Source: Schistocerca nitens (lineage: Eukaryota > Arthropoda > Insecta > Orthoptera > Acrididae). Taken from it: a stretch of 64,000 nt of DNA. Location of the stretch: positions 532,723,102 through 532,787,101 of the forward strand of contig NC_064616.1 in the NCBI RefSeq assembly GCF_023898315.1, written 5' to 3'. The notes beneath the pieces are model-generated. The model saw nothing but the letters and a program-made list of their open reading frames with translations. It had not been told where the DNA came from and ran no database searches. Below, in pieces: positions 1 to 11,803 of this stretch (positions within the stretch are counted from its first letter, which is position 1; every line of letters starts with the position of its first letter). The position numbers and the translations under genes are program-made.

Positions 1-292
1 TTAAAGTTTGTGTTTAATTCTCAGTATGCCTCATGTTAATGCGCTTGCCCCTCCCTACTGCCTTCGTCACACAATTAACATGTCCGCCCGCCAAACTCAC
101 ACGAAGCCGTGATGACGGAAGGGTGTGTTGCATGAACCAAATTTCTTTTCAAAACTCAACTTTACTTTGCTAATTTTCAATTCTGAAATTTTAAAATTCA
201 AAAATAAAAATTCGGTAAAAATTTGATTTCTGTAGATATCATAAAAAATGTTGGAAGTTTGGACTGTGCAGTGAACACTTTCTTCCTTCCAG
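1..292 (+). other. 3' part of an intron before the terminal exon
   Basis: AT-rich sequence with no convincing coding potential. It ends in a pyrimidine-rich stretch (ctttcttccttcc) and an AG at 291-292, a good splice acceptor directly before the coding exon that follows. The intron start lies outside the window. Confidence 0.6.
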
Positions 293-397
293 GACCAAAC
301 TGAATCAGCCGCCATTCTGAAAATTAAGGAAAGCATGCAGGAAGAAGCCAAGAGGTTTGAAAAAGACTCCGACCATCCGGATTATTTCATGCAATAA
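293..397 (+). CDS. Terminal coding exon of an unidentified host gene
   Basis: After the acceptor AG at 291-292 an open frame of 34 codons runs to TAA at 395-397. The exon is 105 nt long, so it begins in phase 0. The peptide starts DQTESAAILKIKES and ends in DSDHPDYFMQ. It is highly charged and helix-like (many K, E, Q and R), with an acidic-aromatic tail, as in the C-terminus of a soluble or coiled-coil protein. Balanced codon use, a clean acceptor and a following long AT-rich UTR-like region set it apart from the transposon debris. I do not recognise the family and cannot name a function. Upstream exons lie outside the window. It could be a pseudo-exon, but the acceptor-frame-stop combination argues against that. 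Confidence 0.7.
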   Translation, partial: DQTESAAILKIKESMQEEAKRFEKDSDHPDYFMQ

Positions 398-2466
398 CAC
401 CCCGTCCCAGGCCCATTCCTCAAACCTTTTGTGGTCCCAACAAATTTCCTTTCCTGTTAGTCTCCTAGTACCTTACCATATCCCACATCAAGCAAGCATC
501 CTAGTCCTTTCCAGTTCCAGGACCTGCAGTCAGACAGAGGATCAGCTTGTTGTAAAATCAGATTGCAGTCTGTAATGTTATAACTTTAGTCCTAATTCAG
601 ACACAAAAATGTACATGCTGGCTGAATTCTATATTGACAGCAAAAATTTGCTTATGTTGTGGTTTCTCTTAAACTTCTTTGAAATGGAAATTATGTTGTG
701 AAGAAAAAAAAGTTATACATCAGTCTTGTAGCATGTTCCTAAAGCTAGCAGTAAGGCTGGCAATCTGATTGAGTGGGTTATTTCATGCAGTGTGAATGAT
801 GAAACGAAAGTAAGTGTTAAAATAACTTTTCGTCTGTGTGTTTTTCGTGTCTAGTATTGATGGGTGTGTGATATTTTGTGTGTCTAGTGGTAAACTCACG
901 CTATGTACTGTTGAACAATGAGGAGCTTACTTGGCTATAAGAACAATAGTAAAGTATTACTCGCTCCATGCGTCTATTAGCTCTATATGTCTAATTCGCT
1001 CCATGACTCTAAATTCACCCTGTGCGTCTAATTCGCTCCATGAATCTGAATTCACTCTGCGAGTCTAATTTGCTCCATGACTGTAAATTCGCTCCACGAG
1101 TCTTAATTCGTTCCACGAGTAATTCGTTCCACGAGTGTAATTCACTCCATGAATCTAATTCCATATCCTTTCAACTTTGCCATAAATCCTACTAATTTCA
1201 CTCATAAACTGTAAAGCCCAATAAATAGATCCAATTACTTTATATTGTCAAAAATAAATAGATTTTAATTTCATACATGGGGCTCTATACAAGAAATTAA
1301 AATTTTATATTATTTGTACTATAACAGACTATCTCTTAAAGGAACACATTACTGTTGTGAGTCATCTACACCACTCCATCAAATTTAATCTTGTTTCAGC
1401 TACCCTTTTATGATACTGTTGTAAATTTGTGAAAATTGTCTATGTACATTTTTATGCAAGATTCAACCCTCTGACACTTTTATATCACTGAGGCCCTTTG
1501 CAGATAATGTTAGTTTAGAATAAAATATAAGATTGTGAAATATCATAATTATTTTAGTCTCCCTTATAGTGGATGTGGTACTGCCTATGTGTTTGCTGTT
1601 GCCATTATCGGTAAAGATTTTCCACTAAAATTTAATACATCATATAAAATGAAGTTGCTAATTAAGTACCATGTAATTGTTTTTTGCAATATTTATATGT
1701 GGAATTCATTTAGGCTGAAATCTGTTGGGTACGTGCAGAAATGTCAAGTAACACAGGCATCAGCTGAAGAGTACATGTATTGCTCCAGTAATCCGCATGT
1801 ATTTATGTAGATTTTTGTAACAGTAGGTTCCTCTCAAATAAAAAAAAAATTAAGGTTGTTACAAGAGAATGGAAAATCTGTCTGAAAGGGAGAAGTTACT
1901 GAATAAATTAAGGTTACTATTAGGCAAGATGGAAATGATTCTTCATTAAATTGTTAATAATTGTCATATATCCAAATAGCTGTGACAGTTCAGTATTTAT
2001 AAAGTATGTGCTAAATTGTTTAATTACGTTTGGGTATTTTTGTCTTGCCAGGAGGACATAGTTTTTAAAAAATGTGTGCAATGTAAATATTTATGAATGT
2101 ATTTTTTTCCTTTTAATTGTAGCATCTGAATGTGAACTAACCAGTCTGTTTTATTGTAAATAAATGATTGTTTCTTCACATAGTGAGTGGAGCAGCTCAC
2201 AAATCCAGTTCTTAACTTCCATTGTACTTAGAGCTGCTTTATATACTCTCAAAGATTCAACCTTTGTACAGTATATGAAAGGAACAGTACGTGGAATTGT
2301 AGTATTTGTTCCCCAGATTATGAGTCATGTGGTCTTGCCAGTTTAGTTATACTAAAAAAAATAAAAAATAAATATAATCTATGTGGTGTTCCCTTTGTGA
2401 AAACATCCATCAGAACAGATGTAAAGAAAGCAGTGTGTGCAAACCCAAATTCAATAAGTGTTTGTC
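398..2466 (+). other. Putative 3' UTR and downstream flank
   Basis: About 2 kb of AT-rich sequence with no credible ORF follows the stop codon at 395-397. AATAAA hexamers occur at 1220-1225, 1837-1842 (followed by an A run) and 2159-2164. Any of these could be the poly(A) signal, and the sequence does not decide between them. A degenerate minisatellite lies inside. Confidence 0.4.
958..1164 (+). repeat. Degenerate ~18-bp minisatellite
   Basis: About eleven tandem copies of a 16-20-bp unit close to TAATTCGCTCCATGAGTC. Units vary between CTCCATGA, CTCCACGA, CTCTGCGA and CCCTGTGC cores and lose or gain one to four bases. It sits in the putative 3' UTR of the gene ending at 397. Confidence 0.8.
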
Positions 2467-2632
<166 letters not shown>

Positions 2633-3665
2633 GCTGACCCCACATTCATTGAGTATTTGTACATTATATCATACTGCGTCAGACCTGCATTGTAACTAAC
2701 ACAAAATGTAATAGCCTTTGCTCAAGTTTGCCCATTACTTTTTGTGAAGCATTGGTGTTTGTTAAATATTTTTTTAGTCCTCTGATTATGACTGCGTGAT
2801 ACACTCCATTTTTATCTGTTTTGCGTTATGTTTTATTTAATGTTGTTCACACTTTATAGTATCTTCGATGTGTAAATAATAGAGGCATGTATTATGATGT
2901 AAATTATCGGTGTCGCTGCTACTGTATATGTTTGTTTCATTTCCCTTTTGTTAATATTGTTATTAAAAGATAAGATTCAGGCAGGGAAACAGTTTCTGAG
3001 TTCTACACACACACTTGTCACTGTACCTGTGGCCATCAAATATAATGCAACACATTTGAGTTATTAGATTCTTATACTTTATTTCCTTTGCCATCCCACA
3101 TCCTTCATTATTGTCTGCCTCTTCATTCTTTGATTTTGTATTTCAGTATACAGACCTATGTAAAATTGTCATTGATAACTTGATGATTGAATATATGTTG
3201 AGCACTGCGAGTTTTATTCGAACAATTGTCATACCTCAAACATGGCTAACATTGAAATAATCATGAGTATATTAAACATTAAAATTACAGTTGTATAATT
3301 TTACATGTAAAATGTATGAAAAATGTATGGACATGAACAGGAGACTCATTTGACATTATTCAAGTCAGCGGAACAGAGTTACATGGAAACAGTAGAATGT
3401 CGGCAGTGAGAGTACTTGTCCACATTAAAGAATTTCCACCCTAAGGAAGAGAGAGTGATCAATGGAAACTGAAATTTTTATCTTTTGGATGTGTCTATAT
3501 CTTATGCATCCTACTCATTCCGAAAACCTATTTGTTAAAGATTTTCTGCAGAGGTGAGGAAATAGTTACTGATAGGCAACAGAGATGCCCAGAAAAACTT
3601 CAGTTATTGCAAATAATAGTCATATATAAAATATTTTTGTAATGCATAATAACATATAGTCTATA
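2633..3665. other. AT-rich stretch, nothing identified
   Basis: No ORF, repeat family or structural RNA recognised. It may still be part of the gene's 3' flank. Confidence 0.4.
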
Positions 3666-3697
3666 TGCAGGGTGCCCCGTGATTTGTGGGTCTGTAT

Positions 3698-3970
3698 ACA
3701 GGGTGTCCCAGGACAAATGGGCAATACTCAAGGATATGACAGGAATGATTATTCAAAGTGTAGTAAACATAAGCTCTAAAATGCATGCCCTTAAGGGTCA
3801 TGATCATTTGTTTACCTTCACTACTGTGAAGCACATCTCTTCTACTGAGAAAGTGCTCATAGTTTTTGAGGTATGCATTTTAGAGTCCATGTTTATTAGT
3901 CTTTCATACTTTGAATAATCGTTCCTGTCATATCCCTGAATATTAACCATTCATGCCGAGACACACTGCA
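3698..3970. mobile_element. Foldback MITE with CAGGGTG-type ends
   Basis: The left end reads cagggtgtcccaggac. The right end is its approximate reverse complement (gccgagacacactgca). The arms stay complementary for about 110 bp, including the shared blocks ggatatgacagga, gattattcaaag and ctctaaaatgcat. CAGGGTG...CACCCTG ends next to TA are typical of mariner-type elements. No transposase remains, so this is a non-autonomous copy. A second orphan terminus (gcagggtgccccgtgat) lies immediately to the left at about 3667-3697. Confidence 0.7.
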
Positions 3971-5131
3971 TTTTTAAAATATTTCTTCAAGTTTTCTTTT
4001 TTAGTACTGTCTATAGAATTCACCAATTACTGTTCTTTGCTAGTTATGTATCATATGATAATGTTGTTGCAGCGGTATTTTTTTATCACTATTTGAGTGA
4101 TATGTAGCAGAAATATGAAGCAAAATTGCAGTACACAGGTACCTTAGAAATGAAGTGGACAAATTGGTCAATTGATGAGAAGCACTAAGTACTAGAGTAG
4201 GAAGTTTGGAAAAATATGGAAGGTGCCTCATGTTGCATTATTGAAGGAAACATCAGGGCACCTGTAAACTGAAGGTTCTTCCTCGGCCTATCCAAGTTTG
4301 TTATGAAGAGTACCTTTAAGCTGTTCTGTGAGCGAACACCAACCCTCCCATAGCACACTTTTTGAAATGGTGGCTACACAATGCACAGACAACCTGGAAA
4401 GTGCTTATTATGCACCCAATTTGTTAACAATATACAGAGCATGAAAACTGGTATCTAAAATAAGTAACACAAGAAACACACACAGACGGCACTATGTAAA
4501 TCACAGAATGCTCCACTGCCCGTGTAAATGAAAAATAGTTTCTCCATCACCCTGTATGCCAGCTGTATTGAGGTTTGTTCCACAAAACTGAACTGAATTG
4601 ATTTAGTGCAGCCATTGAAAACCTAAATGAGGGTGGTGACTTGTCTCAAATCTGACTGAATGCAACATAATATTTTCAACCACTGAAAGATTTCAGAGAG
4701 CAATTACTAGTGATTATTACTATTTTACTAACATGATGCTCTATTAGTTATCTGTTAAAAAGTATATGCCTTCAGTTCTTTTGTCTAGGGCTTAAAAATA
4801 AATATTACCTCGGTCTAGATCCCATAGAAAATCAATGATGCAGATTTATTAATTGGAAGTCTTTAAAACTTCTCTAACCTGAGGCTCATTACAAAAATTT
4901 TGTAGTTAAATGTTTTGCATAGTTTTGAAATTACCAGACAAACTAAAATTAATCATTCTGCTGATTCTGATGCACTCCTGTAGCAATTACTAGTAGTAAT
5001 CAAAAAATATGGAGGACAAATTGTTCTGCAAACAGGTACTCTTCATTGGTAGGCATAGTGACAGCGTCCACACCAAACATACAGTTTTTTTTCTCAAGAG
5101 CAACAAAACAGTTTCTATGTCCAGCTGTTTA

Positions 5132-5182
<51 letters not shown>

Positions 5183-6149
5183 GTTCTGAAGATTCATAAC
5201 TTAGCACATACGATTAATCACATTATTTGTTTCTTCCTCTGTGCATCAGTGTAAATTAGGAGGAGCTATTTCGAAATCCAGAAGAATTCTGAAATAATGG
5301 CATTGTTGTCATGTCTAGTGTAAATTAATTTTGAGCAAGCCAAATAATATTTTGCTTCCATTACCATCTTGTGCAGAAATAGTTATGGCTTAATATATCT
5401 GTGCATCATGGTCACTGTATATTACATCTGCTTCTGATGTATAAACATCATGTGGAAAGGAAGATCATGGGAAACGTGTTAAACTTTGACAAAGGGTCAT
5501 GGAATATTCTTTCATAGCCTTTGACAGAGAAACCTTTTCCCACTTAAGTGCACTCTCCAACTTACTCATTACATGTGGATGGTATTTACACTGAAGGTGC
5601 TAAAATTCGTATTTGCATTTTAGACAAGAAACGATAAGATACAAAACAAGAGGAGAACTAAAGGCTTGCGGTTAAATCTATTGTAAGATCCTGATCTTAA
5701 TATTGCTCAGTATACAGTAAGAACAATATAATCATAAGTCACTTAGCTATTTAGTACTCTTTTGTTATGTAATTCGTAAATGAATCTGAAATGTTACCAG
5801 TTAATTAACTCTATAAATCTCCAATGAATCAATATTTGTATCTGCTTTAATGTTTTTTGCATCATAGCTAACACACACAGTTATGTCAAGACTGGTACTG
5901 TCATGAATACTTTATTAAGGCACACACAAGAAAGACAGTGTTCAGTGTTTTCAGTGGATAAATCTCTTGGAAAACAATTACATACACTGTAAGAAAAAAT
6001 TAATAAAAAAAAAAGATCCACTGAAAAGGAATTATGTGAATGGGACAGAATCCGGTAGATGTGATCTATGTGTACAGTCAAACAAATAATTAAAACTTAA
6101 GAAAATTTGATGATTAATCCAAGAGAAACAGATGAATAAATTGAGCAAG
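3971..6149. other. Non-coding AT-rich region
   Basis: No gene recognised. A solitary mariner-like terminus (caccctgtat, 4548-4557) suggests a decayed mariner-type fragment reaching leftwards from there. A (TTA)n microsatellite lies at 5131-5180. Confidence 0.4.
5131..5180. repeat. (TTA)n microsatellite
   Basis: About sixteen perfect ATT/TTA trinucleotides. Confidence 0.95.
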
Positions 6150-6400
6150 TCGGTCTGGATCTACATCATACTCTCAGCACCATGCAATGAACGTGGCAGA
6201 GGGGATTTCTGATACCACCAACTGATCCCCTTCCACCCTCTTCCTCTTGTAAATGGTGCATGGAAATAATGATTGTCAGTAAGCTTCTGTATTAGCTCTA
6301 ATTTCTCACATTTTCTTGTCATGGTCATTATGTCAGATGTATGTGGGAGGGAGTAATACATTGTCTGAATCTTCCCGGGAACTGCTGTATTGAAATTTTA
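6150..6400. repeat. Dispersed insect-type interspersed repeat
   Basis: The order of blocks (gcaatgaacgtggcagag, then ccttccaccctcttcctct, then tctgtattagctctaatttc, then agatgtatgtgggagggagt) matches from memory a repeat common in orthopteran DNA. It has no protein-coding character on either strand. Family name and exact ends are not determined. Confidence 0.45.
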
Positions 6401-6439
6401 GTAGCATATTTCTCCATGATGTATTGATCTACCTGTGAC

Positions 6440-7260
6440 CCTTATTTGGCTAACACTGATTGACAGAGTTGTTGGATGTTCTCCTGAGGGACATTTTACC
6501 AAATTCTGCTTAACTAGTTAGTTAGACTGTTAAAATACCACATCGGTTGGAGGGCTCTTCCAATAAAATGTTCTCAATTGGGAAGAGATCTGGCAATCTT
6601 TCTGGCAAAGGTAGGGTTCTGCAAGCCCAAATACAAGCAGTTGAAACTCTAGCTGTGTGTGGGTGGGCATTATCTTGCTGAAATGTAATTCCAAGATGGC
6701 TTTTCGTAAATGTCAACAAAAAATGTCATACAATATTGTTGATGTACTGCTGTGCTGTAAGGGTGCTGCAATGAAATGAAATGGCACCCCAGATCATCAC
6801 TCCTGACTGTCGGGCTGTATGGCAGGCAACAGTTGCTGTCTGAGGTGTCTCCAGACATGTCTTCACTGGTCGTCGGGACTCGTCACTGAAGACATTTCTA
6901 TTCCAGTAAATGAAATTTCAGGCTGAATGTACTAGACACCACTGCAAATGGGCTTGGTGTGCAGAGGTCAATGGTAGTCAGTACAGGAGGTGCAGTTAGC
7001 TCAGTCTTCTTTCTGTGAGCCACATATTAATGGTCCTTACAGCCACTAAAGCATAAGTCACAAGTCAAATCAATGATGATGATGAATTCTGGGCAATGAG
7101 TGCCTCTGATGATTGCTCATTCCTCACCTTCTGTTGTCTTTCTAGGTTTACCAATTCCTTCTGGATGATGTGTTCGTCCATAATTCACCCATTTCTGCCA
7201 GCATCATCAAATAGTAACATCACACTTAATCAAATGTTGAATGTTCACCAATTACTCCAG
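6440..7260 (-). pseudogene. Tc1-like transposase pseudogene
   Basis: Read on the minus strand, it keeps the Tc1/mariner DDE landmarks in order: an FSDES block near 6890, FQQDNAHPHTA near 6660, an LPDLFPIEN block near 6580, and a C-terminal NVPQENIQQL-like end near 6480. Degenerate N-terminal Tc1 helix-turn-helix sequence (GKPRKTTEGEE) lies near 7130. These blocks fall in different frames broken by stops and indels, so it is dead. The usual protein is about 340 residues. Terminal repeats were not found. It abuts the truncated LINE that begins at 7320. Confidence 0.8.
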
Positions 7261-7319
7261 TCAGCTTCTTTGAGCCCAAATACATGTCCTGTCTAAGATG
7301 CTGACATCTGTGTACATTG

Positions 7320-8620
7320 TTACTGTGCAACTGAGTATGTCCGTATTACAGTCTTTAATATTTTGCAGTATTTCTTGTATTGTGCTGCAGCATCAACATC
7401 AGAACTGTTTTGGATTGGCAGATACAATTTTCTTTTTGTTTTACAAGATACCCCTATTCCTTGAGTAATCCATGGCTTCTTCGTAGACTTCGCTCTAACG
7501 TTGGTTAGTTTTGGGAGAAAACAGTGTTCAAATAAGGTAAGCACTTTATTAGCAAAAGTGTTATATTTTTCATTCATGCCATGAGCACAGTCCAGTGAAT
7601 GTCTCTGAGGAGTGTCCTAAAATAATCAATTTTTGGCTTATTGATTACTCTCTTGAGCTCATATTTAACAGATTTTATATCCTGTTCAGTATTAACATTT
7701 AACAGAAGGAACTGCATGTCATGGTCTGAGAGGCCATTATTATCAGTTTTGTAATATAATTTTGTTCATTGAACTTTTGTATGAAGATATTATCAATGGC
7801 TGTTTGTGAGCAATTGACTACCCTAGTGGGGAACTTTACAGTGGGAGTTAAGTTGAATGATAGTGTTACTAACTCAAATAAGTTCTTATTTGGAGAGTCT
7901 TTAAGGAAATCTACATTGAAGTCACCAGCAACCACTATTTCTTCATTTTTGGTTGTTAAATGGGCCAGTACAGCTTCAAGGTGGTTTATGAACAGATTAG
8001 TTACCTGCAGGTGCTCGATATACACTTAATATTATGAAGGACTTTTTGTGAAATTCTACTTCTATTGCACATGCTTGCATATTTTGTTCTTGGCAAAACT
8101 TATGAATGTCTTATGTTCTTAAATTTATGACAGTTCCTGACGAATGTGGCAACTCCTCCTTTCTCCATTTCTGCTCTACAAAAGTGAGATGCTAACCTAA
8201 ACCCTGTAACACTTAAAAGTTCTATACCAGTGATTGTATGATGTTCAGAGAGGCAGATTATGTCAGCTGGGTTTGAAGGCTGTAATTCATCTGTGCAGAT
8301 AATTAATTCATTAATTTTGTTTCTCAGTCCTTGAATATTTTGATGCAATAAGGATAGCTGACATTTCACATTGACTGAGTTAAAATTGGGTAGAGTTGAA
8401 ATATCTGCTGACTGTTGAAAATTCTTAACCAATAGCTGTTTATGCTGATGTAATAAGCTAGAATTATGTCTTTTGGTTTCTTTCTCAAACTGAAGGTTTG
8501 TCTCAGTCCTAACCTCTCTTAAAATTTGGTTTCTTTCTGTCCTCCCTACCCTCAAAAAAGGGTCTCTCCTGAACCCTATAACCACTGGGATTTTATCACT
8601 CATGACAGTGCCTCCTCCCT
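7320..8620 (-). pseudogene. CR1-like LINE fragment: endonuclease part of ORF2
   Basis: On the minus strand a 167-codon frame (8603-8100) carries LLHQNIQGLRNK and ICLSEHH, the N-terminal catalytic Asn and Glu blocks of an APE-type (EEP) endonuclease. The next frame (8025-7699) carries the AGDFNVDF and TAIDNIF blocks and runs into the SDHD region. A third (7577-7320) is the basic linker that normally precedes reverse transcriptase, including KPWITQGI. Frames shift between segments and RT is absent, so the copy is 3'-truncated. Its endonuclease resembles the LINE at 44.5-49.4 kb. Confidence 0.85.
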
Positions 8621-8624
8621 TTAT

Positions 8625-9468
8625 TCATCATAGTTAAAGTGTGATAGATTAAATAATGTTATGGTTCTGAATAGTTTGCATTAGAACATTCAAACTGCAC
8701 GGTTGGCCCCAGGGCATGATGGGAATTAGTTTGTACACCATGGTTTGATTCAGCAATGAAACCCACTTTCATTTGGATGTGTTGGTCAATAACCAGAATT
8801 GGTGCTTTTTGGGGACTGAGAATTTACATTTTGTGATCAAGAAATCTCTTCACCCTCAAGGGGTGGCTGTGTGGTATGCAATGTCCAGCTACAGAATAAT
8901 TGATGCAATATTCTTTGATGGCACAGTCACTGCCGAATGGTACATAAAGGTTTTGGATGATGGTTTCATCCCCATTATCCAAAGTGACCCTGATTTCAAC
9001 AAGATGTGGTTCATCCAAGTCAGAGCTTGATCCCATCGAAGCGGGAGTGTGTTTGATGTCCTGGAGGAGCACTTTGGAGACCACATTTTGGCTCAGGGGT
9101 CCCCAGAGGCCACTGGCATGGGCCTCGATTGGCTGCCATATTCTCCAGATCTGAATATTGGGACTAGTTTTTTGGGGCTGTATTAAACACAAGGTGTACA
9201 GCAATAAACCCAAAACCGTTGCTGAGCCGATACAGCCATTCAGGGGGTCATTGACAGCATCAATGTTCCGGCATTTGAGTGGGTAATGCAGAATTTTGCT
9301 ATTTGTCTGCGCCACATCATCGCCAATGATGGCAGGCATATCGAACATGTCATAACTTATATCCAAATTTCTGTGGTCACATTTACACATTGAACAAAGT
9401 GTGTGCACACCATAATTTGTAACTAATTTCTGTTTGTTCCATATAGTTCAATAAATTTCACCCTGTAT
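8625..9468 (+). pseudogene. Mariner-like transposase pseudogene
   Basis: A plus-strand frame at 8773-9030 contains VAVWYAMSSYRIID, FFDGTVTAEWY and FIPIIQSDPDFN, the middle of a mariner-type DDE transposase. After a stop the frame continues with VFDVLEEHFGD, GLDWLPYSPDLN and a terminal ANDGRHIEHV-like block. The QDGA box has decayed to IQVRA, removing the second catalytic Asp. The 3' end is caccctgta at about 9459-9467, a mariner terminus. It is homologous throughout to the minus-strand copy at 22.9-23.75 kb. The 5' terminus is missing or unrecognised. Confidence 0.8.
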
Positions 9469-9662
9469 ATTGACCTGTTGCCTTGTTGCAGACCATTCGA
9501 GCCTTATTCTGCCACTTTAACTGTCTTCTCACAGGTATGAGAGGTCATTTAAATGACTTAAATGTGATACTTGAAGTGAATTACAGGATTACGATACCAT
9601 TACGCTTTCATTAATGCCTTCTATTCAGAAGGCAGCTTGATATGGGAAACTCAACTTTTTTC

Positions 9663-10090
9663 TAAATATTTGTTTCGTAAATAAAACTGCCTTTTCCTGC
9701 TGCTAGTTACTTTATTTATTCCGTACGTGTTTTGCCTTCTCCTGTTCTAAGGCATCATCAGTGGGATCTATAACGATACAGTTTTGTTAGTTATAGATTA
9801 TCAAACAGTTCACTTTGCGATTTTTTGTAAAAAAAGTAATTACTTATGATTTGCTGATCTGCATTTCCTCACATCTGGTCTGGAGGAAACACAGATCAGC
9901 AAATCGTAAGTAATTACTTTTTTTACAAAAAATCGCAAAGTGAACTGTTTGATAATCTATAACTAACAAAACTGTATCGTTATAGATCCCACTGATGATG
10001 CCTTAGAACAGGAGAAGGTGAAACACGTATGGGATAGATAGAGTAACTAGCAGCAGGAAAAGGCAATTTTATTTACGAAACAAATATTTA
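9663..10090. mobile_element. Foldback element: 208-bp arms, 12-nt loop
   Basis: Bases 9663-9870 and 9883-10090 are near-perfect reverse complements, separated by 12 nt (9871-9882). Both tips read taaatatttgtttcg inward. There are only scattered mismatches, mostly near 9730-9745. No ORF is present. The whole element is one giant hairpin, so it is either a foldback MITE or an inverted duplication. No target duplication is evident. Confidence 0.9.
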
Positions 10091-11453
10091 TGTGATTGCT
10101 GCAGAGGATGGCCACACAAACTAAACTTGTTTTTTCTAAATGGTTTCCATCTCTAAGATTACCATCAGGAATGTGATTAACAAAACATATTGCTGGTTTG
10201 TCAGTCTTGAGACAGACTCAAGACTTGTGTAGTGTAAATAATGAACTGAAATTATTTAGCACTCCATTTTCAGTTACACCATAACTTTACCTTTCAAAAT
10301 GCAATTAGAAGTGAACAATTTACAAAATTTCACGCAGATCAAGTTCAGGTATCACAGCTACACAAATATGTTATGATGATATAATGATCTAGATGTTGAA
10401 GAGTTTCCCAAACTATACAGAAATACCACTGACATCATGTCCATGGGTCAATGTTTTGTTGTAAACACCTTTTTACTGCCAAGAGGAGGATAATAATTGC
10501 AAAAAGCTCCTAGCTTAATGGTTCAACAAGGAAAAGGATCTGCATCTTGTGGCAATGCGATGCCTGAAAAAAAAATACTTCATAACTTTTGGATTAAAAG
10601 ATATATCAGATTCTACAAAAGTAATGAAATGTATTTTTACTTAGACTGGATTTTTCTGTTACATATAGACTATTTCATAGTATCCTCATTAGGTGATATT
10701 GTTAGCTGTACAGTGTTAACTGACAGTGCACTGGCAAATTGTCTACCCCTGCCCATGGTCACCAAGCTGCCCAAGTGCATGTACTTAAGCCACCCTAGCC
10801 CAATTCTGCACACAGGCACCTGGCTGCCTGCAAGCAGACATGAGTGCTGGAACAGCCTGTCCTAACCAGTCTGATACATATACATAAGGGAGTTGTTGTA
10901 TTTCCTATTACATTTCTTCTCGTCTCTCTGAGTGTTTTTATTGTAGTCTGTTCTTCTTTAGCCAGTGGTTAAGGCACAGGTGATCACTTTTTGTCCTCCA
11001 CCAAACTTCTTGAGAGTTTTGTGTGAGGTTGGGTACCATTACACATACTGGGAGACCAAGTATTGTTGAGCATTCTTTTTGTGGTCTAGTCCTGTTTGCA
11101 AGTGATCCCTTTTCAGTGTTAGCTCCTGAGTATTGTCACTGTGATGAACAGTTCCATTCAGTTTGGTTTCCAGTTGAAGGACTACTGTATTAGTGAAAGA
11201 TGAGTAATTTTGCTCTATAGTTAGCCCCATGTTACTAAGCCTGCAGCACACAACCTCTGCTCCAGTAGTAGGTAACAGTGCAGAAACCAATGTTTTGCTT
11301 GATTGCAACTGAGCCTTCCTACTGGTGAGGTTTCTGCCAGACTGATTTCTATCAACATTATTATTATACTACCCTAGGATCATGGAGCTTTCTCTCACTG
11401 TGCACACTGGGAACGCAGGAATTTGGAGATATGTTCTGTTGTCTGTAACAATT
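10091..11453. other. Nothing identified
   Basis: A 122-codon frame at 10497-10865 has no recognisable domain and reads as a chance ORF. No repeats, RNAs or transposon ends recognised. Confidence 0.35.
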
Positions 11454-11611
11454 TTATGAAAAAGATAGTTGCTACTCACCATATAGCAGACATGCTGAGT
11501 TGCAGACAGGCACAACAGAAAGACTGTCACGCAATAAGCTTTCAGTCAACAGACAACAGACACATACTCATGCAAATGAAACTCACATGCACATGACCAG
11601 AGATTGTAGTC

Positions 11612-11680
<69 letters not shown>

Positions 11681-11803
11681 TGTTGTCCATTTTTGTCAAA
11701 GGCTTCGTTGGCCGAAATCTTATTGTGTGACAGTCTTCTTGTTGTGCCTATCTGTGATTCAGCATCTAAACTGCATGGTGGGTAGCAACTATCCATTTCA
11801 TAA
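11454..11803. mobile_element. MITE with inverted ends and internal (GT)n(GA)n
   Basis: The left end (ttatgaaaaagatagttgct) is matched in inverted form at the right end, and complementarity covers about 80-90 bp (tagttgctac, gatgctga, aggcacaac, gactgtcac). The centre contains a GT/GA microsatellite at about 11612-11676. The arrangement (inverted gttgctac ends, a 'shake' of microsatellite in the middle) matches from memory an abundant orthopteran repeat. It is non-coding. Confidence 0.7.

Noticed and set aside
5009..5254. 81-codon ORF with a poly-Tyr run
   Set aside because: The Tyr run is the (TTA)n microsatellite.
8824..9408. 194-codon minus-strand ORF
   Set aside because: It is the antisense shadow of the plus-strand mariner transposase, whose DDE motifs are readable on the other strand.
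10497..10865. 122-codon plus-strand ORF
   Set aside because: No domain, biased towards Leu/Pro/His, no splice or promoter context; likely chance.
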